A program made the position numbers and the translations under genes. The notes beneath the pieces were generated by a model that was not told where the DNA came from, ran no database searches, and saw only the letters and a list, made by a program, of their open reading frames with translations. Shown here piece after piece: positions 27,194-36,528 of a stretch of DNA of 50,609 nucleotides; position 1 is the stretch's first letter; each line of letters starts with the position of its first letter. The DNA comes from Pseudomonadota bacterium. GTDB lineage: Bacteria; Pseudomonadota; Gammaproteobacteria; Steroidobacterales; Woeseiaceae. The DNA lies in the NCBI GenBank assembly GCA_022573655.1, contig JACZTO010000013.1, positions 1 to 50,609 on the forward strand, written 5' to 3'.

Positions 27194-27879
27194 TCGCGGT
27201 GTCCTCTGTCGGTCGCACCCTCGCGATCGGACCAGCCCAATACGCGACGCGTCACCAACAAGTATACCGGTTTCGCGAATCTCATCCACGCACGCGCCAG
27301 CGGCGACGGGCTTGCCAGGATTGCGCGTTCGCGCGCGGTAAGCCGGTCCGGACAATAAGTCCGTTTGTGTTTCAAAAGATGCCGGATGTCCTCGCGCGCC
27401 GCTATGCGGAACAGTCGGTTGCGGCCCGGGGCATGCCAGGCCAGCTGGAAATCGATAAACGCAGGTGCGCCATCGTTCTGGACCAGGATATTGGGTTCCT
27501 TGGACAGATCGTTGTGCACAACGTTAGCTCGGTGCAGCCTGCGCAATAATTGCGCTGCTGCTTTAAAGTATCGGGGATCCTGCGGCTGGCCTTCACACAT
27601 GGGCACTCCGGCAATGAAACTGCGCTCAAGTTGTGTCCTGCCGCTGGCGAGACAGCGTGGAACACCGTCAATACCGGTTAACGCTGCCAACGCGCGCGCC
27701 TCGCGTCGCAATAGTCGGCGCGCCAGCCACGCCACCCACCAGCGGGCCGGGCGCGAATCACGCAGAATCAGCGTCTCGCCGCCGGTATGTGTCTTCCAGA
27801 CCTCCCCAAACAGGTCTTTTTTTAGCAGCCGCTTGTCTCGCACTGGCGGTCGCCCCGCAAAATGCAGAGAATACAGCAA
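27190..27879 (-). CDS. RIO/Kdo-kinase-like small phosphotransferase
   Basis: Up to 229 residues from TTG 27879; an alternative GTG start at 27843 (residue 13) would also fit and leaves a more normal gap to the divergent gene. The catalytic core is visible: HNDLSKEPN (122-130; Asp124, Asn130) followed by FIDFQLA (Asp143), the pattern of RIO-type and lipopolysaccharide (WaaP/KdkA) kinases. The Gly-rich loop is weak, as in those families. Substrate could be a sugar of lipid A/core or a protein; the motif IDFQ is common in the LPS-kinase group. It is coupled to the 82-residue ORF downstream and starts 21 bp from the divergent AAA-WD40 gene. Confidence 0.8.
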   Translation of the reverse strand: MLYSLHFAGRPPVRDKRLLKKDLFGEVWKTHTGGETLILRDSRPARWWVAWLARRLLRREARALAALTGIDGVPRCLASGRTQLERSFIAGVPMCEGQPQDPRYFKAAAQLLRRLHRANVVHNDLSKEPNILVQNDGAPAFIDFQLAWHAPGRNRLFRIAAREDIRHLLKHKRTYCPDRLTARERAILASPSPLARAWMRFAKPVYLLVTRRVLGWSDREGATDRGHRE

Positions 27880-27900
27880 GGCTTAGGAAGAGGGGCAAGC

Positions 27901-30900
27901 GTGGCCGAGAATTCCACTGGAAAAGAGTCGCACGATGAAGGCGCGAAACTGGATTCGACCGGCGAATTCTTTAGCGTAGGCGCTCCGTTGCACGCTGTGC
28001 GTGCTGGTTATGTGCGGCGCCGCGCGGACGACCTGCTTTATGAAACCGTCATTACGGGTCGCTACGCTCATGTTCTGGCGCCGGATCGCAGCGGCAAGTC
28101 GAGCCTTATCGCCGCGACGGCGGCGCGTCTCGAAAACCATGGTTGCAGAGTTGCCATACTGGATCTTGAACAGATCGGAGTGCGCGATGGCGGCACTGAT
28201 CCGGGACGCTGGTATTACAGCGTTGCCTATCGGCTCTTGCGTCAATTGCGAATTCGCTATGACCTGCAGAACTGGTGGCAGGATAAATCGATGCTGAGCA
28301 ACCAGCAGCGATTGCTCGAATTCTATTCTGAAATTATTCTGCAGCACGTTCCCGAACGCATAGTCATTTTTGTCGACGAAATCCAATGCATTGAAGATCT
28401 TCCGTATGCGGATCAGTTGCTGACGAGTATTCGCGCGGCACACAATGCGCGTACCACCGATCCCGAGTTCACCAGGCTGGCATTTGTATTGCTGGGCGAA
28501 TGCGATCCCGTTAGCTTGATGGCAGAAGCGGAACTGTCGCCATTTAATGTGACGCAACAGGTCTTGCTCGGCGATTTTTCGCGCAACGACCTTGAACTGT
28601 TTGCCACCGAACTTAACTTAACTCCGATCGATGCCGAGAAGGCGCTGGATCGTATCTATTACTGGACGCGGGGACACCCATACCTGAGCCAGAAATTCGC
28701 GCGCGCAATCGCCAAAGAGGAGCCAAATGGCGACATTGACGCTTATGTCGATCGCGTCGCGACACAGCAGCTCGCAGGTCGTGCGGCCTTGCATAACGAA
28801 CCGCATATGAGTCACATTCATCGTCAGTTGGCGAATGATCGCAAGCGTTGCGAACCGCTGTTGAATCTTTACGGCAAAGTTCGGAAAGGAATAAAAGTCG
28901 CAGCAGATCTCGGTTCGCCGCAGCAACGCAGGTTGATGGCTGTTGGGCTTCTGGAAATTGATGCAGACAGCAATCTGAAGGTCCGTAATCGTTTATACGA
29001 GGCTGTCTTTACAACTCGCTGGGCGAATGAAAACCTGCCGACTCACTTTCGCATACCGGCGATTGTCGCGGGTGTGATGCTGTTGTTCGCGATGATTCCG
29101 TTCTGGTATACGCAGTCATTGCCCAAACCCTATGTGCGGGTGCTGACGTCAAACACCGTTGCATTATCGGTCGCAAGTGTTGCTTACGAAAATTTGCGAT
29201 CTTTCCCGGGGCACGCGGATACGGCTGACAATTTGTACCGTGCATTCCTCGACAGGCGTGCATCGGCAACCGACGAAGAAAGTGAAATACGGCAACTGGC
29301 CAAATTGGCGGCCGTGTTGCCCAACAGCGAGCGGTTCCCACAAGAACTTGAGGCCAGATTCTGGGATCGTAAGGCGAGTCTTGCGATGCGTGGCGAAGAT
29401 CGTGACGCGGCACTTCTCGCAACCTTGCAGTCGTTGGTCTTGTCAACCCAGAAACGACGACAGCGTGCTGCCATATTAGTTGGCGATGATTATCCACTGC
29501 TGCTGGCTACGTTGCCGGCTCTGCCGTCCGGAACGACCGTATTTGATCCTGTCGGCATGGTGTTGACGACGGCGGTTGGCGCGGAGATATCGCAGTGGTC
29601 GTATACGCCGCAAGGCCTGAAGCAGCGCGAGTCGTGGTCTGTAACCGCCCTTGAAGTCAATCCACTGGTACGCCGGGTGATTGTCGATAGGGAAGGCGTT
29701 GCCAATCGAATCGGACTGATATTGAACGTCAGCCACACAAGGCTCGCTGATTTGCGAATCAAGATCATTGCACCGTCGGGTCGTGCCGTCGAGATCGAAA
29801 CGGGTCTGGAGCGTGCATCCAGTAACGACGATATTCGCATTCCTGCCCGACAACTTGAGGCACTCAAGGGCGAGCCGCTGCGTGGAACCTGGAGTATCAG
29901 CGTTCGCGATGAGAGTCTCGGCGTGGCGGGCCAGTTGGTTGGCTGGAACCTGACGTTGAATTCTCAGGGTGTCGTCGAGCATTTTCAGCGTGGACTGAAT
30001 ATTCCCGATCCGGTTGAGCGAGAAACTGAAAACATCTGGTTCGACCCCATGGGCCGCTACGCGATTGCCCGCGCGACGCAAAGTGACAGTGCGCGAATAT
30101 GGGACCTGGCCTTTGCAGAGCCGCTGCGCGCGATCGCAGTATCTGAAAACGAAACATTAATTGGACTGGATGCGAATGCCAGGAGGTTGGTTACCGCATC
30201 GCAAGACAGAGTTAATCTCTGGGACACGGCATCAGGCGATCGTGTCGCGAGCATTGCAGTCGGCGCAGCGAGTACGACTGCCGTTATGACGCCCGATGGG
30301 ACGCACTTATTCGTCGAGCGTCGCAGCGATGCAAAGACCAGTCTCGAATTGTGGTCACTTGACGATGGTGAAATCACTGCAGCAGTCGTTATCGCTGGCG
30401 TTCCTGCGCATGTCGCCATTGACGCATCCGGCACGCGAGTGGCTGTTGCGGACTATGACAGGGCGATTCGGGTCTGGGACTTCGCGACCGCCGAACTGAT
30501 TGGGCAATTTGACCTGCCACTGCAGCCCAGTGACATATCGTTTTCGGCTAATGGCACAACACTCGGCGTCACCTACGGCGATGCCGGAGTCTCGCTATGG
30601 AACATTGCCCGACCTCAGGAACCGCTGCTTGAGGAATTCGGCACGGGTGATTGGCAATTGGTTTTCTCGCCATCGGGAAGTGTTGTCGCAGTGGGACGCC
30701 CTGACATCGGTTTTCAGACTTACAGTAGCGACGATGGCCGGGTGCTTGGCCCTGCGCTTGGTGTCCGCAGTGACCGGCAGGCTGACGACATGCTTGCGTT
30801 CAGCGATGATGAACAGATTGTGCTGACGGGCAACGCCGCTGGCTCGCTGCGGTTTTGGCGCGCACCAGGTGTTTCTGCGCATGCCAACGGCACGGCAGAG

Positions 30901-31920
30901 AGGCGCGCACACTCAATTTGGAGCCCATCCGCGGACAGACCACTGGTTGCAACGCCTGACGGGTCAATTGTCGCCATTGGTGATCCGCACGGTCATGTGC
31001 ACATGATCCCCTCCAACGCGGCGCCGGATGATCTCGCAGTGCTTGGTGACGATGTTAGTTTCGTTGGCCATATCAGTGAGGTCCGATTGTTAGGTGTCAG
31101 TCCCGACGGTACGCATATTGCCAGTGCTGCCATGGATAACTCCGTGCGCGTCTGGGATTCAAGCACTGGTCAGCCAAAGGCATACCAGCTTGACATGCAG
31201 GGTGCAGCGATTTCCCAATTGGTGTTTTCGCCGCAGGCAACTGTCCTGGCTATCCTTAACGGTACGGACGTTGTCTTGCTTGCGGTGGATGACGGCACAA
31301 CGATTGCGGAATTCGAATTGGGTGACGTGCATAACGGCATCACCTTTGCAGCTGAACATAGTTTATATATCGGCAGTGAAAACGGCGTGTTGCAACTTAT
31401 CTCACAAGTTGCTGATAACAACTGGCAGATGCAACACGTGTGGCAGGGGGCCAGTCCGATTCGATTCCTGCAGGCCTCGCCACGTGGCGATTTCCTGATC
31501 CTTGTCGATCAGGATAACGTCGCGAGCCAATTCAGTCTGTCCGAGGGTCGTATCGGTAACGGCACGTTACACCTGCCGGGTGCTGTGCAGGAAGTGGTTT
31601 ATGACTCCAGCGGGGTACGGGTCTTTTTCCGCACATCACGCTGGATTCATCGCGCCAGTTCATCTGTCTCCGGGCTGATCTGGATAGACACGTTGTTTGG
31701 TCCCCGGTCAATTGGTAGTGCCGGTCTGGTCCTTGGTAATGGTAGTGGCCAACCCAGTATCGTCAGTCGAATCTATTTGCCAGCCGCGAGAAATGGCTAC
31801 ATCGAGTTGGTCGAGCTGAATTTTGCAGGAGCGTCAGCGCCCGGCTTGTTCGGCAACAAGGACGAATTGCTAAGCGAATGGCGTAACCGGATTAGCGCAG
31901 ATCACCGCGAAGGGTCCTGA
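27901..31920 (+). CDS. Giant AAA_35 ATPase - membrane segment - P-domain - WD40 repeat protein
   Basis: 1339 residues from GTG 27901, preceded by AGGAAGAGGGG; an ATG at 27862 would run into the divergent gene and lacks a good site. The N-terminal 330 residues match the AAA-like (AAA_35) domain: APDRSGKSS (Lys66) as Walker A with Ala for the first Gly, RIVIFVDEIQ as Walker B, FTRLAFVLLGE, and YYWTRGHPYLSQKFA. One membrane span lies near 385-405. About 583-690 resembles the P/Homo-B domain of proprotein convertases (GLILNVSHTRLADLRI, GTWSISVRDES), and 695-1330 holds WD40-type propeller repeats (ARIWDLA, RVNLWDTA, VRVWDSS). A cytoplasmic NTPase joined to a periplasmic beta-rich sensor is the likely topology. 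Role unknown. Confidence 0.88.
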   Translation: MAENSTGKESHDEGAKLDSTGEFFSVGAPLHAVRAGYVRRRADDLLYETVITGRYAHVLAPDRSGKSSLIAATAARLENHGCRVAILDLEQIGVRDGGTDPGRWYYSVAYRLLRQLRIRYDLQNWWQDKSMLSNQQRLLEFYSEIILQHVPERIVIFVDEIQCIEDLPYADQLLTSIRAAHNARTTDPEFTRLAFVLLGECDPVSLMAEAELSPFNVTQQVLLGDFSRNDLELFATELNLTPIDAEKALDRIYYWTRGHPYLSQKFARAIAKEEPNGDIDAYVDRVATQQLAGRAALHNEPHMSHIHRQLANDRKRCEPLLNLYGKVRKGIKVAADLGSPQQRRLMAVGLLEIDADSNLKVRNRLYEAVFTTRWANENLPTHFRIPAIVAGVMLLFAMIPFWYTQSLPKPYVRVLTSNTVALSVASVAYENLRSFPGHADTADNLYRAFLDRRASATDEESEIRQLAKLAAVLPNSERFPQELEARFWDRKASLAMRGEDRDAALLATLQSLVLSTQKRRQRAAILVGDDYPLLLATLPALPSGTTVFDPVGMVLTTAVGAEISQWSYTPQGLKQRESWSVTALEVNPLVRRVIVDREGVANRIGLILNVSHTRLADLRIKIIAPSGRAVEIETGLERASSNDDIRIPARQLEALKGEPLRGTWSISVRDESLGVAGQLVGWNLTLNSQGVVEHFQRGLNIPDPVERETENIWFDPMGRYAIARATQSDSARIWDLAFAEPLRAIAVSENETLIGLDANARRLVTASQDRVNLWDTASGDRVASIAVGAASTTAVMTPDGTHLFVERRSDAKTSLELWSLDDGEITAAVVIAGVPAHVAIDASGTRVAVADYDRAIRVWDFATAELIGQFDLPLQPSDISFSANGTTLGVTYGDAGVSLWNIARPQEPLLEEFGTGDWQLVFSPSGSVVAVGRPDIGFQTYSSDDGRVLGPALGVRSDRQADDMLAFSDDEQIVLTGNAAGSLRFWRAPGVSAHANGTAERRAHSIWSPSADRPLVATPDGSIVAIGDPHGHVHMIPSNAAPDDLAVLGDDVSFVGHISEVRLLGVSPDGTHIASAAMDNSVRVWDSSTGQPKAYQLDMQGAAISQLVFSPQATVLAILNGTDVVLLAVDDGTTIAEFELGDVHNGITFAAEHSLYIGSENGVLQLISQVADNNWQMQHVWQGASPIRFLQASPRGDFLILVDQDNVASQFSLSEGRIGNGTLHLPGAVQEVVYDSSGVRVFFRTSRWIHRASSSVSGLIWIDTLFGPRSIGSAGLVLGNGSGQPSIVSRIYLPAARNGYIELVELNFAGASAPGLFGNKDELLSEWRNRISADHREGS

Positions 31921-33775
31921 CCAGCAACTCGAGCTTTTCCGCCGTCACATCAGCAGCGGCTACCGGCGCACCGAAGACCACCGGCACTCGGGCAAAGAGT
32001 CGACCGGGAATCTTGCGCAGGCCGCCACCCTTGCGGCGGCTAAACCAGCTACCCCAGAGTCGTCCGAGAGCGGCGGGAATTACTGCTACGGGTCGCCGCT
32101 CAATAATCTTCTCGATTCCGCGACGGAAGCGTTGTATTTCCCCGTCTCTGGTTATTCCGCCCTCCGGAAAAATGCACACGATGTGGCCGGCTGCGAGTTC
32201 CGCGTCGACCTTGTCGAAAGCCGCATCCATCATCTGCTGGTCTTCCTTCGCTGACGCAATCGGAATCGCCTTGGCATTCCTGAAAATAAAACTGAGCAAC
32301 GGAATCTGGAAGATCTTGTGATGCATCACAAAACGCATCGGCCTTGTCACGCAGCCGCCGAGGATGATCGGGTCCATAAAACTGACGTGGTTGCAGACGA
32401 CGACGGCCGGGCCGTGGCTTGGAATGTTCTCCAGACCGGATGGCCGAATTCTGTACACAATGTTGATTACGATCCAGGCAAGAAACCGCATGAGGAATTC
32501 CGGCAGCAGGGAAAAAATGTAGACAGCCACTACTGCATTCAGAAAAGCAATTGCGAGGAATAATTGCGGAATGGAAAATCCGGACTTGAGCATCGCGACG
32601 GAAAGGACGGCTGCGCCGACCATCAAGAGCGCATTGATAATATTGTTCGCAGCAATTATGCGCGACAGGTGTTGTCGCTTTGATCGTTTCTGAATCAATG
32701 CATACAACGGCACGCTGTAAAAACCGCCGAATGCACCCAGCAAGGCCAGATCCAGAATAATGCGCCAGCTGCCGGCACGGCTCATGAATTCACCAACTGA
32801 CGCGACGGCAGTTGCATGAGCCTCAGGTTGTGCAAAGTAAAGGTCGACAGCGAACAGGCTCATGCCGATTGAACCAAACGGCACCAGCCCAAGTTCGATT
32901 CGTCCTCCGGACATGCGTTCGCATAGCAGCGAGCCCAGTCCGACACCAACTGCGAACGGGACAAGCAAATACGTGGCGACCGACTCATTGCCATTGAGTA
33001 TGTCGGCCGTGTAGGCAGGAATCTGGATAGTCAGCGCCGAGCCGAAAAACCAGAACCAGGATATGCCAAGAATTGACAGAAAAACGCTTTTTTCTTCGCG
33101 CGCGAAATTGATAATGCGCCGGGTTTCCTGCCACACATTCCAGCTAATTTTGAGGTCCGGGTCAACAGCGCTGGTTACGGGTATCTGGCGGCTGACGACA
33201 TAGCCGGCAATCGCGGTTACCACCAGGATAATCGCGATTACTGATTGTTTGTTTGATTCTGAGTCGATCGCCTCTCCGCCAATGATCAGGCCCAATATGA
33301 TCGCAACGTAGGTTCCGGACTCGACCAGCGCATTACCGCCGACCAGTTCATCGGTACGCAGCTTTTGCGGCAGATAGGCGTACTTGACCGGGCCAAACAT
33401 CGTCGACTGACATCCCATTAAGAACAACACGACCAGCAATAACGAGTATTCCTGAAACATAAAGGCGATGGCAGCAAGTGACATCAAGCCGATTTCAAGC
33501 AGTTTGATGCGCCGCATCAACATGGATTTTTCGTATTTGTCGGCTAACTGTCCGGCAGGCGCTGAAAACAGGAAGAACGGCAAAATAAACAGGAGCGCGG
33601 CGACGTTCGCTAGCACGGTGTGGTCCATCCCAACGATGGTTACACCCTGAAATGTAATCAGGATAACGAGTCCGTTGCGAAATATATTATCGTTGAGGGC
33701 GCCGCAAAACTGTGTCGAGAAGAAAGGTGCGAATCTGCGTTGTCGGAGCAGGGAAAATTGGCTGGATCCTGACAA
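31892..33775 (-). CDS. MFS (LplT-like) transporter fused to PlsC-type acyltransferase
   Basis: 627 residues, TTG start at 33775 with AAGGACG upstream. The N-terminal 400 residues form a major-facilitator transporter (NDNIFRNGLVILI, LGSLLCERMSGG), similar to lysophospholipid flippase LplT. The C-terminal 200 residues are a glycerophospholipid acyltransferase: NHVSFMD (His463, Asp468) and FPEGG (536-540). The fusion would bring lysophospholipid into the cytoplasm and re-acylate it. Related tri-domain proteins add an acyl-ACP synthetase; that domain is absent here, so acyl donor supply must come from elsewhere. Its end overlaps the end of the convergent WD40 gene by 29 bp. Confidence 0.92.
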   Translation of the reverse strand: MSGSSQFSLLRQRRFAPFFSTQFCGALNDNIFRNGLVILITFQGVTIVGMDHTVLANVAALLFILPFFLFSAPAGQLADKYEKSMLMRRIKLLEIGLMSLAAIAFMFQEYSLLLVVLFLMGCQSTMFGPVKYAYLPQKLRTDELVGGNALVESGTYVAIILGLIIGGEAIDSESNKQSVIAIILVVTAIAGYVVSRQIPVTSAVDPDLKISWNVWQETRRIINFAREEKSVFLSILGISWFWFFGSALTIQIPAYTADILNGNESVATYLLVPFAVGVGLGSLLCERMSGGRIELGLVPFGSIGMSLFAVDLYFAQPEAHATAVASVGEFMSRAGSWRIILDLALLGAFGGFYSVPLYALIQKRSKRQHLSRIIAANNIINALLMVGAAVLSVAMLKSGFSIPQLFLAIAFLNAVVAVYIFSLLPEFLMRFLAWIVINIVYRIRPSGLENIPSHGPAVVVCNHVSFMDPIILGGCVTRPMRFVMHHKIFQIPLLSFIFRNAKAIPIASAKEDQQMMDAAFDKVDAELAAGHIVCIFPEGGITRDGEIQRFRRGIEKIIERRPVAVIPAALGRLWGSWFSRRKGGGLRKIPGRLFARVPVVFGAPVAAADVTAEKLELLVRTLRGDLR

Positions 33776-33943
33776 TGTTGTTCGTCCTTGTAGTCAGTAC
33801 GGTGTCACTATAGCGCGAAATCCGGCAATTTCCGTGCAAAACTGCGAACTCGCGTCGCTATTGGGAACAGGCATCTTTGCTATCATTCATGCTGCGGAAC
33901 TGAGTTTTTTACCTTCTAGCTAATTATTGGATTGCAATGCCCC

Positions 33944-34510
33944 ATGACGAGGCTCTGGACATTATTGATTTGCGGTATCGGACTGCTGGCTGGCTGTACG
34001 AAAGAGTCGCCGTCGCGAACCGTTACCGAGTTCGTCGATGACCCGATTTTGCTCGAGGCGACAATGCTGCGTTGTGCGCAGGATCGTGCCGGAATGCGTT
34101 ATGAGTCAGAGTGTATCAGTGCTCGTGCAGCGGTGAGCCGCATTCAAGCCAAGGAAGAAGCCGACGACCAGGCTGATCAGGATGCCAGTTTCGAGCGCAA
34201 ACGTCGGGCCCTTCGACGGAGACAGGCAGTAATCGCAGAGACACGACGCAGAGCGGTCGAAGCCGAACGGCTCAGGAACGAAGCGCAATACCAGGCACAG
34301 TTCGGCGAACTGCCACTCGTTGCGGAAACAAGTGATGCCGACAGAGATCCCGATGCGAACGGCGCGGTGGGTAATGTCCCGCTAGCCATCATGTCCAATA
34401 CCGAAACGGACACAGTTCTACCGATTAATTATGGTGGTGTGCAACCAGCTTCAGATGGCGGCAACGCACCGATGGCAATTACTAAACCCGCGGAAGGGGA
34501 CGGGGACTGA
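33944..34510 (+). CDS. EexN-like small lipoprotein
   Basis: 188 residues from ATG 33944; the TTG four codons earlier is less likely. The signal peptide ends in LLAGC, a standard lipobox. The next 50 residues (VTEFVDDPILLEATMLRC, then CISARAAVSRI) follow the EexN pattern: a short helix, a Cys after the helix, and a second Cys before an Ala-rich helix. A long Arg/Glu-rich helix and a polar tail follow. EexN was named for plasmid entry exclusion, but this short motif is found in many chromosomal lipoproteins, and no conjugation gene is near. Function unknown. It is convergent with the MscS gene, 16 bp away. Confidence 0.75.
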   Translation: MTRLWTLLICGIGLLAGCTKESPSRTVTEFVDDPILLEATMLRCAQDRAGMRYESECISARAAVSRIQAKEEADDQADQDASFERKRRALRRRQAVIAETRRRAVEAERLRNEAQYQAQFGELPLVAETSDADRDPDANGAVGNVPLAIMSNTETDTVLPINYGGVQPASDGGNAPMAITKPAEGDGD

Positions 34511-34526
34511 GTCCCGAGGAAGGGGG

Positions 34527-35603
34527 CTAGCCTTTCAATTCCGGCATCGTCCGGACATGCAGAACCCTCTGTGGAAACGGAATTTCAATATTGTATTTGT
34601 TCAGCGCCTTGTAAACTGCGCAGTTGAGTTCGTGCTTCACACGCCCACGGTCTATCGGTCTGGCGATCCAGACCAGCAATTCGAAGTCGAGACTGGACTC
34701 GCCGAATAAACGAAATCGGACGCGTGGCGCTGGCGTTACCAGTACGTCGTTATTTTCAACGGCAACTTCTTCGAGAACCTCGATTACCTGATCGACATCG
34801 CTGCCATAAGCGACGCCGACGGCCACTCGAATGCGGTGCTGTGATGACGGACCACCCGCTTCATTGATGATTTTACCGTTACCAATGACGCCATTCGGAA
34901 TAGTGATCTCAACGTCGTCGCGCGTCAGGATGCGCGTACTGCGCAGTCCAATATCGGTAACAACACCACGTTCGCCGCTGTCCAGAATAATAAAATCGCC
35001 GGTCTTGTACGGTGCATCCATTATGATCGAAACGCCGGCGAACAGGTTCGACAATGTATCTTTTGCCGCAAAGCTCAGGGCAAGACCAACAATTCCCGCC
35101 GATGCCAGCCAGGCCGTGACATTGATGTTCCAGGCGAGAAACAGGAAGTAACCTGTCAGTGCGACAACGACGATCTTCATGACGTTGTGCAAAAGTGACA
35201 GCATGCCGGTCTGCACAATCTTGCTGTCTTTGGTTCTCGAGAAGACCTCGACGAGCAATTTCATCAGGTTGCTCAGTGTGCTAAACCAGACGAAAATCGC
35301 TATGGTTTTGAGTACCCCAATGGTGATGAATTCAGGTGTTGCAGATATGCCCATACGGCGTGTCGCCAACGCCAGGCCCAGTAGCACAAACGACAGGAAT
35401 ACAGGTCGATGCACCAGCGCGACGAAGCGATCGTCGTATTCGTTGACCGACTTATTCGCGATGCGACCGATAATTCCGGAAATAACCCAGTCGGCGATTT
35501 TTCCGACGATCATGAAGGCAGCAGCAATGATCGCAGCTTGCAGGTAAACGTTTGGTCCGATTAATTCCGCGAGCTGCTGAATTCTGGCGATCAGATCAGT
35601 CAA
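34527..35603 (-). CDS. MscS-family mechanosensitive ion channel
   Basis: 358 residues, TTG start at 35603; no in-frame ATG fits better. Several N-terminal membrane segments lead to the pore helix region AWLASAGIVGLALSFAAKD, with the small-residue pattern of the MscS channel lining, then TLSNLFAGVSIIMDAPYKTGD, the family's beta-domain entry, and PNGVIGNGKIIN. The channel opens under membrane tension to release solutes on osmotic downshift. It is the last gene of a minus-strand set of envelope proteins (lemA, M48 protease, SYLF protein), suggesting common control by envelope stress. Confidence 0.94.
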   Translation of the reverse strand: MTDLIARIQQLAELIGPNVYLQAAIIAAAFMIVGKIADWVISGIIGRIANKSVNEYDDRFVALVHRPVFLSFVLLGLALATRRMGISATPEFITIGVLKTIAIFVWFSTLSNLMKLLVEVFSRTKDSKIVQTGMLSLLHNVMKIVVVALTGYFLFLAWNINVTAWLASAGIVGLALSFAAKDTLSNLFAGVSIIMDAPYKTGDFIILDSGERGVVTDIGLRSTRILTRDDVEITIPNGVIGNGKIINEAGGPSSQHRIRVAVGVAYGSDVDQVIEVLEEVAVENNDVLVTPAPRVRFRLFGESSLDFELLVWIARPIDRGRVKHELNCAVYKALNKYNIEIPFPQRVLHVRTMPELKG

Positions 35604-35654
35604 TGTCGGCTATATCCTGAGGCTCAGTTGTGGGGCGGGAACCCGGTTTACTGA

Positions 35655-36446
35655 CTATTCGGATTCTTCCGCTTCAGGCAGCCCGAAGGTACGTACCTCA
35701 GATGGCCTGTCATCCGCCCTGGGCTGATTTGCTGCCGTTCGCATGCCAGGTTGTCTGGGAAGTCGATTCGTCTGCGCTGTCAGAATTTGCACAAACGTGT
35801 TGGCAACATCCGGCGCGATGTTGGGTGAACTGACGAAAATCCGCTCCGGCGTCATGGTCGTGGAGTCGTAGAAAGCCACATTCGACTTGCGATCCATTGT
35901 GATGCTGGCACCCTCCAGCGCGACTCCTGCGAACAACCCGCGGCTACGGGAGTACGAATAAACTTCGGACTTGAATTGGATGTCAGTCGCGATGGACGTA
36001 TATCGTCCTACAGGCCCGGCAGCGATAGATGCTTCTGCGCCCAGCGTAAGCTTGCCATTCTCAATACCATCGACGCCTTTGCGAGTTTTGAAAACAAGAA
36101 TGATATCGGTGGACTGCGCGCCGATTTGCCAGCCGATGCTGCCGGCTGTCAGATTAATGAATGCCGGGTTGCTCCATGAATTGTCATCCTGTCGTATAAC
36201 GATTATGCCTTTACCGCGGCGTGCTCCAATACCGAAGGCCGCCTTGACGACGTTCGGAATGACAGCGACTGCGTAGGCTCGCGAAAGCAAACTGGGTGGA
36301 ATGGATTTCTCGGGAATTCTCACCAGCTGCGTGAGAACATCTGCGGCGTCGCCCACACGCTGTTCTTCGCGTGACGCGCCCTGTGCAGTGGCGGTGATTA
36401 TCATGGCGAGCATGGCCATGGTCGCAATTAATGGTTTGCTGATCAT
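35655..36446 (-). CDS. Exported SYLF (Ysc84-like) lipid-binding domain protein
   Basis: 263 residues from ATG 36446; a longer open frame upstream lies inside the M48 gene and is not coding here. A signal peptide (ending ITATAQG) is followed by the SYLF fold: AYAVAVIPNVVKAAFGIGARRGKG, WSNPAFINLTAGSIGWQIGAQ and GPVGRYTSIATD, the canonical blocks. Such proteins bind phospholipids; bacterial members are periplasmic and of unknown physiological role. The ribosome-binding site (AGGA) is close to the start. Its position between the M48 protease and the MscS channel suggests envelope maintenance. Confidence 0.9.
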   Translation of the reverse strand: MISKPLIATMAMLAMIITATAQGASREEQRVGDAADVLTQLVRIPEKSIPPSLLSRAYAVAVIPNVVKAAFGIGARRGKGIIVIRQDDNSWSNPAFINLTAGSIGWQIGAQSTDIILVFKTRKGVDGIENGKLTLGAEASIAAGPVGRYTSIATDIQFKSEVYSYSRSRGLFAGVALEGASITMDRKSNVAFYDSTTMTPERIFVSSPNIAPDVANTFVQILTAQTNRLPRQPGMRTAANQPRADDRPSEVRTFGLPEAEESE

Positions 36447-36528
36447 TGTCCTGTACCGTTGGATGTGTGGATCACTCAGAAGTTCCACCTGGAAGGTCCA
36501 TGATACGCCACTGGCGCATCCGTGTGTA

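Noticed and set aside
27862-27900. Earlier ATG start for the AAA-WD40 gene
   Set aside because: It would overlap the start of the divergent kinase-like gene and has no ribosome-binding site, whereas GTG 27901 follows AGGAAGAGGGG.
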